Of a stretch of 64,000 nucleotides of DNA, positions 10,854 to 23,020 are shown piece after piece. How positions within the stretch are numbered: the stretch's first letter is position 1; each line of letters opens with the position of its first letter. Below the pieces are notes generated by a model. It did not search any database. It had not been told where the DNA came from and worked only from the letters and a program-made list of their open reading frames with translations. The position numbers were made by a program, and so were the translations under genes. The stretch comes from Dillenia suffruticosa (taxonomy: Eukaryota; Streptophyta; Magnoliopsida; Dilleniales; Dilleniaceae): positions 18,432,001-18,496,000 of the forward strand of contig JAVTVX010000020.1 of assembly GCA_033439265.1 (NCBI GenBank), written 5' to 3'.

Positions 10854-12407
10854 TACAATTGATTTTACTTTATTTTTAAGTAAATATTATATTAATATTT
10901 ATATTTTGTATTATCTGATATGTTAAAATTGACAAAAAAGATTTATAAAGGAAAGTAAATAAAAATGAGTTAATTTGTAACATTTATGCAATGAATGAAA
11001 AAAATGGATAACAATACTTTTTTTCATTACCACGTGGACACGTTGATCTTAGAAATATTGCAAGATTTTCTTGAAGTCTGAATTACCAAGTTTTGTTTTC
11101 TAGTTGCACGTGAGGTAAAGGAACAGTGAGATTGAATTGAAAGTATTGTAAATTTACAAAATATATTGATTTATTTTTAATATTTAGGAATATAAATTTT
11201 GAAAAATCCAATTTTATAATTTTTTATTTTATTTAAACTATTTTTTGATAAGTTAATTAGGTTATTTGTCATTAATTAATTTATTTATTTATTTAGTAGT
11301 TACCTAGCTCTAGAAAGTTTTTTCTTTTAAAAAATAGGAAATTCATTCCTATAGATCCAGAGACATTACACATTCAAGGGGCAGCCCGAAAGGACAGCAA
11401 TAGGCAGTAGTAGGGACACAAATTCCTGTAGGTGTCAGCACATTTTGTCATTTTTCCAGCACTTTTATTCCAGTAGCATTTTGTTTATTTTTTTCTAAGA
11501 TTTTTTTCTTAGTTGAATGGTTATTGAAATTTTGATTTTTCAATATTGTAAAATCTAACCGAGTATATTTTATCAACATATAATAGATATTTATTTAATT
11601 TTTATACTTGATTGATCATAATTTTTTAGCATTTATTGAATAGTGATCAATATTTAATAATTTTAAAATAATTTACAGTCAATTAAAATGACAAATCCAT
11701 AATTATTTGTTTGTTTTAATATAGTGATGAATGATATAAATTTATGGCTTGTTAGTAGTCTAATATATTTCATGAAATTAAATAATTTAATTTAAATAAA
11801 CTGATTGTGTGTTTATTAATTATAATTGAGTCTTTCTAAATCTTAATATTATTAGAATATTAAATTTTAAGAGTTTTTCTAGAATTGTTTTTCAATTAGG
11901 AAAATAATTAAAAAGTTTATTTTATTTATCGATAAAATTAAGAGAAATTGATTCTTTGATATTTGTTGAATGACTATAAACAATTTATTTATGGTTTGTT
12001 GAATCTGTTAAATAGATCGATAATCAATCACACAAAATCATGTTAAATATAATTCATTTGGCAAAAAATTCATTTTCCATAAATTTTTGTTTCTTCAGTT
12101 CAAGTATTTATTTAATTTCTTTTAGTCAAATATTTCTTTTCATCATTTAATTTATTAGTTTAATTAATTTTAAAATTCTCATATTTTTATTTTTAATTTT
12201 TAGAAGAAATAAATCTATTATTTCATGAGAAAAGGATTGTACTCACTTTATATTAGTATTTAGTAAAATTCTCTCTTTCGCTCACGAACGCCCTTCGTCA
12301 GCTCATTTCACTTGAATCTCTCGCCAGATTGTTCAAGCAGGTTGCCTACACTGCTCAACCAAGTAAGTAGTCTCTTCCTCCCTTTCTCTCTCTCTCCCTC
12401 CCTCCCT
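10854..12407. other. AT-rich intergenic stretch, nothing recognised
   Basis: No supported ORF, repeat family or element end. A less AT-rich patch lies at 11340-11460 without identifiable function. Near 12260-12365 the sequence becomes CT-rich and contains CAACCAAGTAAGTAG, which resembles a splice donor, but no gene could be built from it. Confidence 0.5.
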
Positions 12408-14238
12408 CTCTCTGTCACGCCCCGACCCGGGATCGTGAGCAGCCGCCCGATGCCGGCTGTATTTTTACAGAAAATCGGGCAGAACCTCCCCATATATCGG
12501 AGGTCTCCCATATTAAAATAAACCTGTTACCTGTCCAAAAGAGGCCATCCCGGCCTCAAAATGCATATATTATCCTCAACAACAAATCAGATCATCCTAC
12601 TGCACAATCCAGGGCAACGCAAGGCTAACAAACAATTCTCCACAGTCCTAACCACAGACCTCTACTGCCATGCCCCCGTCAAAGGCATGGACAGCCGCCA
12701 GTCGCCCCTCCTGTGATTTAGAGGAGGCACCGAGCGATCCTAGAGGACAATTCTAAGACATGACACATTCCCAAATACAGACGCAACGAAAAAGAAATGC
12801 CTCAATGCAATGTCATGCAGTGACATGAGAGTTCCACAATTTAAATGTCCATATTTATACAGTCATCCCAGAATTATAAAAATGATCATCTATAGACCTC
12901 AGAATACAAATACATCACCAATACAAATTTGCAGCGAAAATATACAATAATTCCTCAAGTCCAGGCCTGATCTCCCAAAGAAACTGAGCGTCCTAAAAGC
13001 GACACTCTTTGTCAAATACTATCTCTGAAACAAAAGGGAAATGAGGGGTGAGTACTCGGGAAAGAATACTCAGTGAGTGAGTGGGTCAATGCAGTCATCA
13101 AATATGGAGTGTGAAACTGGAGTGTCAAAACATAAGTATATAAATCATATTTCAAATCATCATACTCTTCATTTCAACAATATATCATTTCACGCATTTT
13201 CAAGTCAAATATGCATCCAAAGCACTGTCATTAAAATCATAGAGCTGCCAGCCGAAAATGTCCTGGCAGAGGTCTACCGCGACCTATGACAGGCGCACCG
13301 GGGGTGTTATATGCAAATTTCTTTAAAGTGCTCTCTACCCCGGCGTTGGCGATGAACCTCGTCCAGGTGCTAGACTTGGAGAGGATATCCAATCCAAATC
13401 CAAATCCTCCCCCTTTCGGGTTCAACCTGGCTAGTGCCGTGTAGATAATCAAATCACGACAACTCGTGGGATACCCCAGGCCTAGGCATATCCGGACGCC
13501 ACCAAAGCGCCTCTCACGGTGTCCTTCATAGCTACGGAACAATACATATCAAAGCCCTCAAGGCCAAATCAATATCATATCAAATTGTGCCAAAGTTAGG
13601 TTCATAAACCGATGCAACATAGAGTATAAAATGGCACATTATACATTTCAACCACATGGATGCATAATTTCATAATTCAATACAGTTTTTTTGGACACTC
13701 CAACGGTTCACAAAAGTCAATTTTAAAACCGGTCAAAACATTTCCAACATACGACAAATCATGCTCATTATCAAAATGTTGTAAAACAGAATTTACATAT
13801 TAAACAAAAGCATTGAAATAAATCCCACTCACAGTTTTGGGGAAGGTAGCGCACTCCCCAATAACACCAAAATACGCAAAACAAAGCGCCCCTCAATCGA
13901 GTCACCAAGAAAGCCAACCTAATCAAGTCATCACGATTTTCATCAATTTCCGACTATTTCAGGGTTTATCGTTTTTCTTAATTTCGTACGAACCCTAAAT
14001 TCCTCAATTTATAAACAAATCAACTAATGCTACCTAATTTGACAAGGTTTATTCAAGGGTTGAAGAGATTTCATTTCTCTCACCTAGGATTCTTCGGATC
14101 TCGAATTTAGCTTTCGTTCGCCCGTTGGTTTGGTCTAAAACCTGAATGTTTCCAAATTTGAAACCATTGCGAACAAATTAAGTCCAATTACTAAAGAGAT
14201 TCGAAACCCAAGTGCGAAAAATCGAAACTTAGAGTCAT

Positions 14239-14990
14239 TTACCTTCGCAGAGGCTCACGGACTGCCACGGGCCGTGGGCCGCGGGCTGGCGGGCTGATGG
14301 GCTGGCGGGCCTGGTGGGCCGGCGGGCCTGATGGGTCTGCGGCCTGGCAAGCCGGATCACGCGCTGGAGCGCGCTCGCGCTCGTGCTGGCGCTGGCGCTG
14401 GCTTACGCGCTGAAGCGCACTCGTAAGCTGGATCGTGCACTGCTCGCGCTGTGGGTCGCACGCTGGAGCGCTCGCGCTCGTGCTGGGGCGTGCTGAGGCG
14501 CGCTGGGGTCGCGCGCTGGGGATCGCGAGCTGGGGATCGCGGCTGCTCGCGCGCTGCTCGAGCGCTGTTCGCGCGCTGCTCGAGCGCTGCTCGCGCGCGG
14601 TTCGCGCGCTGCTCGCGCTTAGGCTGGGTCGCGCTGGAGCGTGCTGGGACGCGCTGGGGCGCGCTGGTGCTAGCGCTGGGGCGCGCAAGTGCGAGCTGGT
14701 GCAGGGACCGCACAGGGGCGCGCAGGGGCTCGTGCTACGGCGTGCTCGAGCGATCGCGTGCTCACGCGAGGGAGGGTCGCGCTGCAGCGCTCGCGCGCTC
14801 ACGAGGAAGACTGCGCGGTGGCGCTAGCGCTCGCGCGGAGATGATCGCGCGGTTGTGCTCGGGCGGTCGCTCGCGGCGGAGGGGGGAAGCTGCAGCGGCT
14901 GTGGGTGGCGCTGGTGGTGACCGGCGGTGCTGGCGGCGGCAGCGGCAGCGGGAGGGGAAGAGACACGGCGGCGGGGAGAAGGGAAAAGAG
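14239..14990. repeat. GC-rich, CpG-rich low-complexity block in copy A
   Basis: About 750 bp of imperfect GCGCGCTG/GAGCGCTGCTCGCGCGC repeats stand out in AT-rich DNA. Long ORFs exist on both strands (Arg/Ala/Ser-rich) but only because stop codons are rare in GC-rich sequence. A comparable block lies in copy C at 34730-35210; copy B has none. Confidence 0.75.
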
Positions 14991-15078
14991 AGAAGAAAGA
15001 GGGAGAGAAGAACAGGGAGAGAGAAGAGAGAAGAGAGGGGAAAGAGAGAGAGAAAATTGGGCTTTAAGCCCTAATTTT

Positions 15079-15079
<1 letters not shown>

Positions 15080-15111
<32 letters not shown>
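15080..15111. repeat. Run of 32 T
   Basis: A pure T run close to the right end of copy A, just inside GGGTATTACA. On the minus strand it is a poly(A) run next to the element start. Confidence 0.9.
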
Positions 15112-15115
<4 letters not shown>

Positions 15116-15130
15116 GGGTATTACACTCTC

Positions 15131-15740
15131 TCTCTTCCTTCCCGCATTTGCTCCCTCTTTCTTTCTCTTCCTCCCTCACTTCGCTTCTCTTCCTACCTTT
15201 GCTTTTAAACCTTGCTCCTTCGTCTAGACCTGATCACCCAAATCCTAGATCTATAACTCAAATCCACCCTTCGCAAGCTCTAACCATGTCGAATCTGTCA
15301 CTTGCTGACCCAGACAAAGTAGTTTCCTTCTCTATCCCTATCTCTCTCTCTTGCTCTCTCCCTCACCATCGTCGACCCAGATCCTAGATTTCCATGATAT
15401 CTTCCTCTCTTGGAAAACTGATTTCTCACCTCTCTTCTTGCGGACCTGCTCTTCCCTTGCCTTATTCTCTTTCTCTCTCTATCTCCCTCTTTGCGGTGAA
15501 TCCCCCGTACCGACGTCGTCCCACTCAACCGAATCCTTCTGCCTATCTCGCTACTCCCTCTCTTGGCCTAGATCTACCCCCTTTGCATACATACCCCTCC
15601 CTCAACCAAAGCCTTCTGCATAACCTTCCACCCTTCTATCTGCTTTCAGTCGAAACCTAAACTCCCTCCATCTGCTTACGACTGAAGCCACCTAGGCCTC
15701 CCAAGCTCTCCCCAAAGATCCCTCCAAGCCTTCTGCCCCT
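15131..15740. other. Pyrimidine-rich single-copy-looking stretch
   Basis: The + strand is strongly C/T-rich (TCTCTC, CCTCCC), like a plant 5' untranslated region. It continues the CT-rich sequence left of copy A (12260-12412), so the two were contiguous before copy A inserted. Open frames here are products of the CT bias; I do not call a gene. Confidence 0.45.
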
Positions 15741-15742
15741 AT

Positions 15743-15955
15743 TAACATTTATTATTATTGTCATTATTATTATTATTGTCATTACTATTATTATTATTAG
15801 TAGTAGTAGTATTACTAATATCATTACTATTACTATTACTATTATTATTACTATTACTATTATTCATATTTTTACTATTATCACTACTCAAATTAGTATT
15901 ATTACTATTAGTAGTACTACTAATAACAGTATTACTAGTATTATTAATATAACTT
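15743..15955. repeat. Imperfect ATT/ACT trinucleotide repeat
   Basis: About 210 bp of ATT units with scattered ATTACT and GTCATT variants. The Leu/Val-rich ORF across it is an artefact. Confidence 0.9.
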
Positions 15956-16363
15956 ATATTATTATGATTTCAAAGCTACTAAAATTTAAAATATTTCAAA
16001 CTTATAGTGGTATAGTTTCAATATAAAATCTCTTACTTTATTAGCATAGATATATATACTTTATGATTTATATATTTATATATTTATATATTTATTAGTA
16101 TTTATCTTTTTTACCTAATTTGTTTTATATTATTTGAAGAACTTCGTCACAGCCGGTTCCAAGCTAGCATTGTGATAGGTTGATAGTCAGTGTAAAATAT
16201 TTTGTCAAATGAAAAATGAGAGACAAACATATAACTACTTTTGGGGCATTTTCCCTTCAACGACGCTTTACATCGGATTCCGAATGTAGCGATAAGTTAA
16301 TAAGGGACCCTAAAGTATTAGTAAATAAGTTAGTCCATGAAAATAGAATTCGTCTAACCATTT

Positions 16364-17100
16364 GAAATATAGAATCTTTGATTGGTAAGTTAGAAGAGAT
16401 AGGAGAAATAATAAATAGATGAAAAATTCATATCATGTGTTTTCAAGAAACTAAGTGGGTCGGGGCTAAGTGGGTCGGGGAGAAGGCTAGAGTAGTAGAG
16501 GCATATGGTCATAAGATTTGGTATACCGGTGGAGATAGAATTAAGAATAGAGTAGGAATAATTATATATAAAGATCTATTAGATGATATAATAGAGATAA
16601 GAAGGAGAGGTAATAGATTTATACTTGTCAAGATACTAAACGGAGAAAACATAATTAATATAGTTAGTGTCTATGTGCCCCAAATAGGTATAAATGCAAT
16701 TAGTAAAAGACAATTTTGAGAGAATCTAGATAAATTTATATAAATCATATCTAGTAGAGAGAAGTTATTTATTGGAAAAGATTTAAATAGACATGTAGGA
16801 GAGAGGAATGAAGAATGAAGAATTCGAACTCGTACATGGAAACTTTGGTTTTGGTAGTAGGAATGAATCATGAGATACCATTTTAGAGTTTGTCACAATA
16901 TTCGATCTGATATTTGTAAACACCATGTTTAAGAAAAAAGACATACAATTAGTTACATATAGAAGTGAGTCAAATGCTAACAAGATAGATTTCTTTCTTA
17001 CTAGGAGCGGTAATAAAATGACCTGTAGAATTGTAAAGTTATACCAGGGGAGAGTGTGATAACTTAGTATAAACTTTTAGTTTTAGATATATGTATATCT
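16364..17100 (+). pseudogene. LINE apurinic-type endonuclease domain (degenerate)
   Basis: CFQETKWVG, GHKIWYTGGDR, GIIIYKDLLDD and VSVYVPQIG occur in the order expected for the exonuclease/endonuclease/phosphatase fold of RTE LINEs; QETKW contains the conserved catalytic Glu. A stop follows near 16717, after which KLFIGKDLNRHVG corresponds to the GDFN-like motif with changes. This domain nicks the target DNA to prime reverse transcription. It is not functional here. Confidence 0.75.
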
Positions 17101-17350
17101 AAAAGGTAAAAGAAATATCGTCAATTTGTGGAGTCAAAAATTAAGTAGTAGAATCTGAAAGAAAAAAAAGTTATGATATTTAGAGATAAATTAATTCAAG
17201 TAACAAATTTGTCCACTAATGATGATTTAAAAATAATATGGAAAGTGATGTCTACTAATATTAAGAATATAGGTAGAGAGATTCTTTGTATATCTAAGAG
17301 TCAGGTCCTAATAGGCAAAGAATTATGATGGTGGAACGAAAAAATACAAA

Positions 17351-19190
17351 TTGTTATTCAGACCAAACGAGAGTGTTAGAAAAATCTTAAAGATAATAGT
17401 AGTAGTGATACATATGAAAAATATAAAAGTAAAAAAAATTGATATAAGAAAGATTATCCAAGAATCAAAGAATAAGGTGTATAATGAACAATATAAGAGA
17501 TTGGAGACTAAAAACGAAAAAAGAGAGATTTACAGAATTGCCAAGATAAGGGAAAAAAAGGGAAAAAATTTAAATGATGTTAGGTGTATTAAGAATAGAG
17601 TTAATGATATACTTATAAAGAATGAGAATATAAGAAAACGTTGGAGAAATTATTTTGATAATCTCTTTAATGTTAAGAGTACAACAGATATAGCAAAATC
17701 GAGATATTTGTAAAAGATATTAATAGAGACTTTAAACGTAAAATTCGTCCCCATAAAGTGAATGAAACTTTAAAGAGAATAAAAAATAATAAAGCCATAG
17801 AACCTTATGGTATCCTTATAGAAGTGTGAAAATGTTTAGATAAATTTGATATAATAAAATTAACGGATATTTTTAACAAAATTTGGCAAACCAAGAGAAT
17901 ACCCAAAATTTGAAAAAAGAGTATAATCGTACCGTTATATAAGAATAAAAGAGACATACAATATTGTTTCAATTATAAAAAAATTAAACTTATAAATCAT
18001 ACCATAAAACTATGAGAGAGAGAGATAGAATATAAATTGAGATTGTAGATAAATATATCTCTAAATCAATTTAGATTTATATTTGGGAGATCAACCACGG
18101 AAGCAATCCACTTGTTAAGACAATTGATGGAGACATATAGAACACATAAGAGAAACTTACATATGTTATTCATTGATTTAGAGAAAACATATGATAAGAT
18201 TCCTAGAGATGTATTGTGGTAGGCACTGATGAAGAAAATGATATTCTTGAAATACATTAATCTTGTTAAAGATATGTATACGGGAGTTGTAACTAATGTA
18301 AGAATTTGTAGAGGCTTGAGCGATAGTTTTCCCATTAATATTAGAATCCATCAAGATTCCGAATTAGGTCTATTCCTTTTTGCAATAGTAATAAACGAAT
18401 TCACAAAAACATTCAAGATGAAATACCATGGTATATATTTTTTACAGATAATATAATTCTAGTTGATAAAATTAGGAAATGTATTTATTATAAATTAGAG
18501 TAATAGAGAGTCACGCTAAAATCCAGAGGGTTTAAATTGAGTAGATCGAAAACTGAGTATATGATATATAAGTTTAGCAACAATCATCGAAATGGTGAAG
18601 AAATGATTAAATTAGATGGACAAAATGTATCTGAAAATGAACGGTTTAGATATCTAAGCTCCATCATTCAAAATGATAATAATATAGATGGAGATGTGAA
18701 TCATAGAATTCAAATGAGTTGGATGAAATGGAGAAAGATATCCAGAATTCTATGCGATCGCACGATACTAATGCATTTGAAGAGAAAGTTCTATAAAACC
18801 ATGATTAGACCTGTATTATTATATGATATTTAGTGTTGAGTTATTAAATAACAATAAGAATAAAAAATGATAGTAGCAAAAATGAGAATATTTATGTGGA
18901 TGTATGACAAAATTAGAAGAGATAAAATTAAAAATAAAAAGATTCGTAATAAGTTGGAAATTAGTTTAATTGTGCATAAGATACGAGAGTGTCGTTTGAG
19001 ATGATTTAGACATGTGCAAAGAAGACCCAAAAGCATATCAGTTAGGAAAAATGAGAACTTAAGTATAAGAGATTTAGTAAAACGTAGAGATAGATCGCTG
19101 AAAACTTGGATGCAAGTTATTAGTAAAGATATGATAGTTAAACGTTTAAATAAGAAGATAATCTTGGATATGAATGAGTAGCGTAGAAAA
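17351..19190 (+). pseudogene. LINE reverse transcriptase domain (degenerate)
   Basis: [19 protein letters not shown] and [18 protein letters not shown] (RT motif A with the catalytic Asp) are clear at 18070-18225. The motif B region reads IHQDSELGLFLF. The catalytic FADD-type motif near 18440-18460 reads FFTDNIILVD, so a catalytic Asp is lost. Downstream KTEYMIYKF, FRYLSSIIQ and MIRPVLLYDI match the C-terminal part of RTE polymerases. Stops at several places split the frame. Confidence 0.8.
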
Positions 19191-19218
19191 ATTCGCATAA
19201 ATTAAACTAACATATTTT

Positions 19219-19340
19219 GGATATATATATATATATATATATTATTTTCTTTTGTATTGTATTTGTATTTGTATTTGTATTTGTATTTATTTGTATTTTT
19301 ATTTGTTTTTATTTATTTATTTATTTTATTTTTCTTTTTA
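19219..19340. repeat. AT dinucleotide and TTTGTA-type microsatellites in the LINE 3' end
   Basis: A TA run at 19220-19241 is followed by TTTGTA-like units to about 19300 and a TTTAT-rich stretch. They lie in the 3' untranslated part of the RTE element. Confidence 0.85.
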
Positions 19341-19412
19341 ATCATAATTTATCTCTCAAATAGTCGATCCCAAATTATTTAGTTTAAAACTCGGTTTGTT
19401 GTTGTTGTTGTA

Positions 19413-20040
19413 TGTTAATTTATTTTTGATAGTTAGATAACACACTAGCTTCAAAAGGTTTGTCGCCAGGTCCACAAAAAGAATACACAAAGCCCTATGC
19501 TTATAGCAAAATCAAGACTGCATGTGTAGGTCTCCAACTCTAATTACTCATTCATTCTCTATCCCCGAGGCTTCTATTACTAAGTTTGCCTCAAGTTAAA
19601 ATAATGTTTACTCTTGTAAAAAGACATCCTCTTACTAAAATCATAAATCTTAAGCGCTATCAAAGAAAAATAAATATTCAGATTACCTCATTTCTTTTTG
19701 CAAATAAGAGTTTAAACCCTTTAGCTCTACAACAAGGAGAATATGACTAGCTATATGCAAAAGAAGATGATTTAAGATCCTTTATTTATTTTGTTGCTCA
19801 CCACAGTGCTTTTTGTGCCAAGTAATACCAATACAGAGAGGCCTAAAACAACTAACTCTATAAGATACCTAAAGCACATTCTTCCAAGCCCTAAAAAAAA
19901 CTCTAGCGTCTTCATGGATTTAAATCTAGATTTTTCTCAATTTGTCGTGTAGGGTTTTGTGGGAGGACTATGTTGGATAATGATAACACTTTGTATTTGA
20001 GTAATATATAAATAAATATGAAAGTCTAGGATCATACAAC
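19413..20040. other. Intergenic stretch between LINE and gypsy element, nothing recognised
   Basis: No supported ORF or element end. This is the left flank into which the 20046-37268 gypsy element inserted; its last five bases before the element, TATAC, recur at 37269-37273. Confidence 0.5.
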
Positions 20041-20045
20041 TATAC

Positions 20046-20525
20046 TGTCATAGTCCAAAGCAAAGTGTCAACATATAAGGAAGTAGTGAGTCAACACCTT
20101 CTGAACTTCTGGTTACTGATAAGAATCCTCCTGTATTTGGAACTGTGAAATGAAGTATGAACGAGTCTAAATAGAGAGATAGATAGAGAGGGAGAGAAAG
20201 AGAAGTAAGAAAGTTACAGAGGAGAAGATAGAATAAAGAGAGAATAAGAAGAAGAAAGAGAAAAGATAGCAAGAGAGAGCAGAACGAGAGAAAAGAAAAG
20301 CATATTCATTTTATGAGTTTTGTTACAAGTGTTATGGCCTATATACAGTACTTGTCTAGTAATAACAACTGCCTAACTGAATTTAGTTGATTGATAAATC
20401 AATCAACTGAATTCCTAACAGTTCTAACTTCCCTTGCATTGCTTATTCAACTGCTTGTTCAGAAGAAGACTTCAGCTGGACGACTGAAGCGACAACTAAA
20501 GGCTTCTCTTCTGCAGACTATTACA
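20046..20525 (-). repeat. 3' LTR of the gypsy element
   Basis: 480 bp with TG...CA ends. It contains a GAGA-type purine tract at 20175-20295 that is also present in the other LTR (34085-34215). The polypurine tract abuts it on the internal side at 20526-20543. Confidence 0.9.
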
Positions 20526-20543
20526 AATTTTCTCCCCTTTAAA
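20526..20543 (-). other. Polypurine tract of the gypsy element
   Basis: On the minus strand it reads AAAGGGGAGAAAATT immediately before the LTR, the expected primer for plus-strand synthesis. Confidence 0.8.
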
Positions 20544-20899
20544 AATCCTTGTCTCAAGGATTAACAGTGGGAAATTGTGCTCTAATGAAATCAAAATCTT
20601 CCCAAGTTGAATCTTCAGAACTGAATTAACGCATTTGATTAGAGCCTGAGTTACTGGTTTGTGATTCCTCCAAATAACTCTTCTCTTAAGTATGACTTCT
20701 GGTTCCACAATAGCTTGCTTGTCAGTACCAATTAAAGATAAAATTGGCATTGTATTCTGATTTTGTCCTAGCTTTTTCTTCAGTAATGATATATGGAATA
20801 TATGGTGAATTCTTGAGCCTTGGGGTAGCTCCAGTTGATAATCAACTTTCCCTATCCTTGCTACTATTTTGAAAGGCCCATAGAACTTAGAAGATAGTT

Positions 20900-21770
20900 T
20901 CGACTGCCTTCGTAACTCAATAGATTGTTGTCTATAGGGCTACAGTTTAAGTAAACCATGTCTCCTAACTGGAATTCTCTTTCTATTCTCCTCTAATCTA
21001 CATATAATTTCATTGTGTTCTAAGCCCTGAATAAGTGATTCTTCAAAATCTAAAGCATATCCTATCTATCTTTAATGAAGTCCCCAGCCGCAAGTATTTT
21101 AGATTCAGCATAAGGACCCAAAGGAATATACCTAGGCTGGTATCCATATAGAGCTTCAAATGGTGTCATTTGAATGCTGCTATGAAAGTTTGTGTTATAC
21201 TACCATTTAGCTAGACTAAATCAACTGAACCAGTAAGAAGGTTTGTCAGCTGTCACATATCTTGGATAACATTCTAGGAACTGATTTAATCTTTCACTTT
21301 GGCCATCTGTCTAAGGGTGATAAGCACTGCTAAGCCTTAATTTGGTACCTAACAGCTTGAACAACTCTTGCCAAAACAGAGTGGTAAAAATCCTATCTCT
21401 ATCTGAGATAATGGAGTTAGGCAAAGCATGTAATTTGAAAATATTATCCAAGAACAATTTAGCTACCTCCATAGCAGTGTAAGGATGTCTTAACCCTATA
21501 AAATGGCTAAACTTAGTGAGTTTATCAATGACTACTAATATGGTATTATAGCCATTCGAATCAAGAAGACCTTCAATGAAATCCATTGTTACCTGTGACC
21601 ATGTTGGGGTTGGAATTGGGAGTGATTGTAGAAGACCGGGATAAGGAGTGTTCTCATATCTGTTTTTTTAGCAAATATCACACTCTTGCACCCATTTATT
21701 GACTGTTTTCTTCAAGTAGGGCCAATAAAAGATTGACTTCACCCTCTGCAAAGTTCCATGTTGCCCAGAG
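20900..21770 (-). pseudogene. Gypsy integrase (degenerate)
   Basis: On the minus strand the zinc-finger-like region near 21670-21760 (HSGQHGTLQR, WPYLKKTV, CDIC) is followed by the catalytic core: MDFIEGLLDSNGYNTILVVI carries the first Asp and IISDRDRIFTTLFWQELF the second. TDGQSERLNQ with the Glu region lies beyond a stop at about 21311. The frame continues in pieces to ALYGYQPRYIP near 21140. It would insert the cDNA. Multiple stops make it non-functional. Confidence 0.85.
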
Positions 21771-21879
21771 TGACCCCCAAAAGCAGTGTTATGTATTTGT
21801 TGTACAATTCTTTCCCTTAGCTGCAGTCCTTTGCCTACTATTATCTTTTTTCTTATACTTTAGAATCCCAACTTTACAC

Positions 21880-23020
21880 TGAAATTCTGAGTTATTGTTA
21901 GGTTGAATAGTGAGTTAAGCTATCAGACCCTGACAATACTCATCATCTTTATATCTCTTCATAACATCTAGAATCCACTAAGGCTGTATTATTGAGACTG
22001 CAGAAATATCCATCACTAGTGCTTCATCTTCATGAAACTCTCTTCTCGAAAGAACATCAGCAACTTTGTTATTAACTCCTCTTTTATATTGGATCTCATA
22101 GTTCAGTCCCCACATTTTGGCTAACCACTTATGCTATAATGAATTATTGAGCTTCTGATCAAGCAAGTACTTCAAGCTTTGGTGATCAATCTTAATTATG
22201 AAGTGGTATCCCAACAGATAATGTCTTCATTTTGAAACTGTCATAACTACAGCAAGTAATTCCTTATAGATTAACAGTTCTTTGCTCCTGCTCCCTAAAG
22301 CTTTGCTCAAGTAAGCTATATATTGATTCTCCTACATCAGTACTGCCCCTAAACCTTGAGAGCAAATATCTGTCTCCATAACAAAAGCTTAGAAAAGTCA
22401 GGTAACTTTATTACTGGAGCTATACTCATGGCTAACTTAAGCTGATTGAAAGCTTTTTCGGCCTCTTCATTCCAGTGGAAACCAGCCTTCTTCAGAAGAT
22501 CATTCCAAGGCCTAGAGATGATCCCAAAATTTTTGACAAACCTTCTATAGTAACCTATTAAATCCAAGAACCCTCGTAAGGCTAAACCAAAACACACTTC
22601 CTAAGATAAGGATGGAAAATATGATTTATCAAAACTTGAAAAGTGGCTGGTGCATTGGTCAGCCCAAAGACATCACCAAGAACTCAAAATATCCATAGTG
22701 TGTTTGGAATGCTGTCTTCTCCACATCAGAAGGCTTCCCTCTGATATGATGGTAGCCTGCCCTCAGATCTATCTTGGAGTAAATCCTTGAGCCAGGTAAT
22801 TCATCCAGCAATTCATCTATGTTTGGAATAGTATATCTATCTTTAATGTTCAGCTGGTTCAACTTTCTGTAATCAACACAGAAACACCAAGTATCATCTA
22901 TTTTCTTGACTAAGATGACTGGAGAAGCAAAGGGGCTGGTACTTGATCTGATGATGCCATTACCAAGCATTTCTTGTACTTGTTTTCTATTTCAGATTTC
23001 TGAGAGTGGAGATATCTATA
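21880..23020 (-). pseudogene. Gypsy reverse transcriptase and RNase H (degenerate)
   Basis: 22659-22970 has [31 protein letters not shown] and [13 protein letters not shown] with the RT motif A Asp. After a frame change around 22600-22660 the connection region GFLDLIGYYRRFVKNFG and LKKAGFHWNEEAEKAFNQL follows at 22410-22580. Weak RNase H-like sequence continues to about 22000. The YVDD-type region is disrupted by the frame break. In life it would copy the element RNA into DNA. Confidence 0.85.

Larger units (their letters stand above)
12413..15125. mobile_element. Copy A of a coding-less TG...CA family (solo-LTR-like), TSD CTCTC
   Basis: The unit starts TGTCACGCCCCGACCCGGGA and ends GGGTATTACA, flanked by CTCTC at 12408-12412 and 15126-15130. 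TG...CA ends and a 5-bp duplication are the marks of an LTR retrotransposon integration, so the simplest reading is a solo LTR. The CT-rich target makes the duplication less decisive here than in copies B and C. Copy C, in the opposite orientation, shares the first 200 bp almost motif by motif, including CTGTATTTYTACAG. The interior encodes no Gag or Pol. It contains a GC-rich block and a 32-T run near the right end. Confidence 0.75.
16138..19410 (+). mobile_element. RTE-clade LINE, nearly full length, decayed
   Basis: The sequence starts near ACTTCGTCACAGCCGGTTCC, a typical 5' region of plant RTE elements. It encodes endonuclease-like then reverse-transcriptase-like peptides and finishes with a (TTG)n tail at 19396-19410. 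A length of about 3.3 kb fits a full RTE element. The frame is broken by many stops and shifts. No target duplication could be fixed. Confidence 0.8.

Noticed and set aside
12413..15125. Copies A to C as DNA transposons with terminal inverted repeats TGTCACGCC/GGTGTTACA
   Set aside because: The inverted match is short and imperfect, and TG...CA ends with 5-bp duplications fit LTR integration better. I keep a small doubt because no pol was found.
14239..15387. Long ORFs on both strands, rich in Arg, Ala and Ser (up to 207 codons)
   Set aside because: They overlap in several frames within GC-rich repeats, where stop codons are rare. No domain or codon pattern supports them.
15758..15952. Leu/Val-rich ORF
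   Set aside because: Product of the ATT/ACT repeat.
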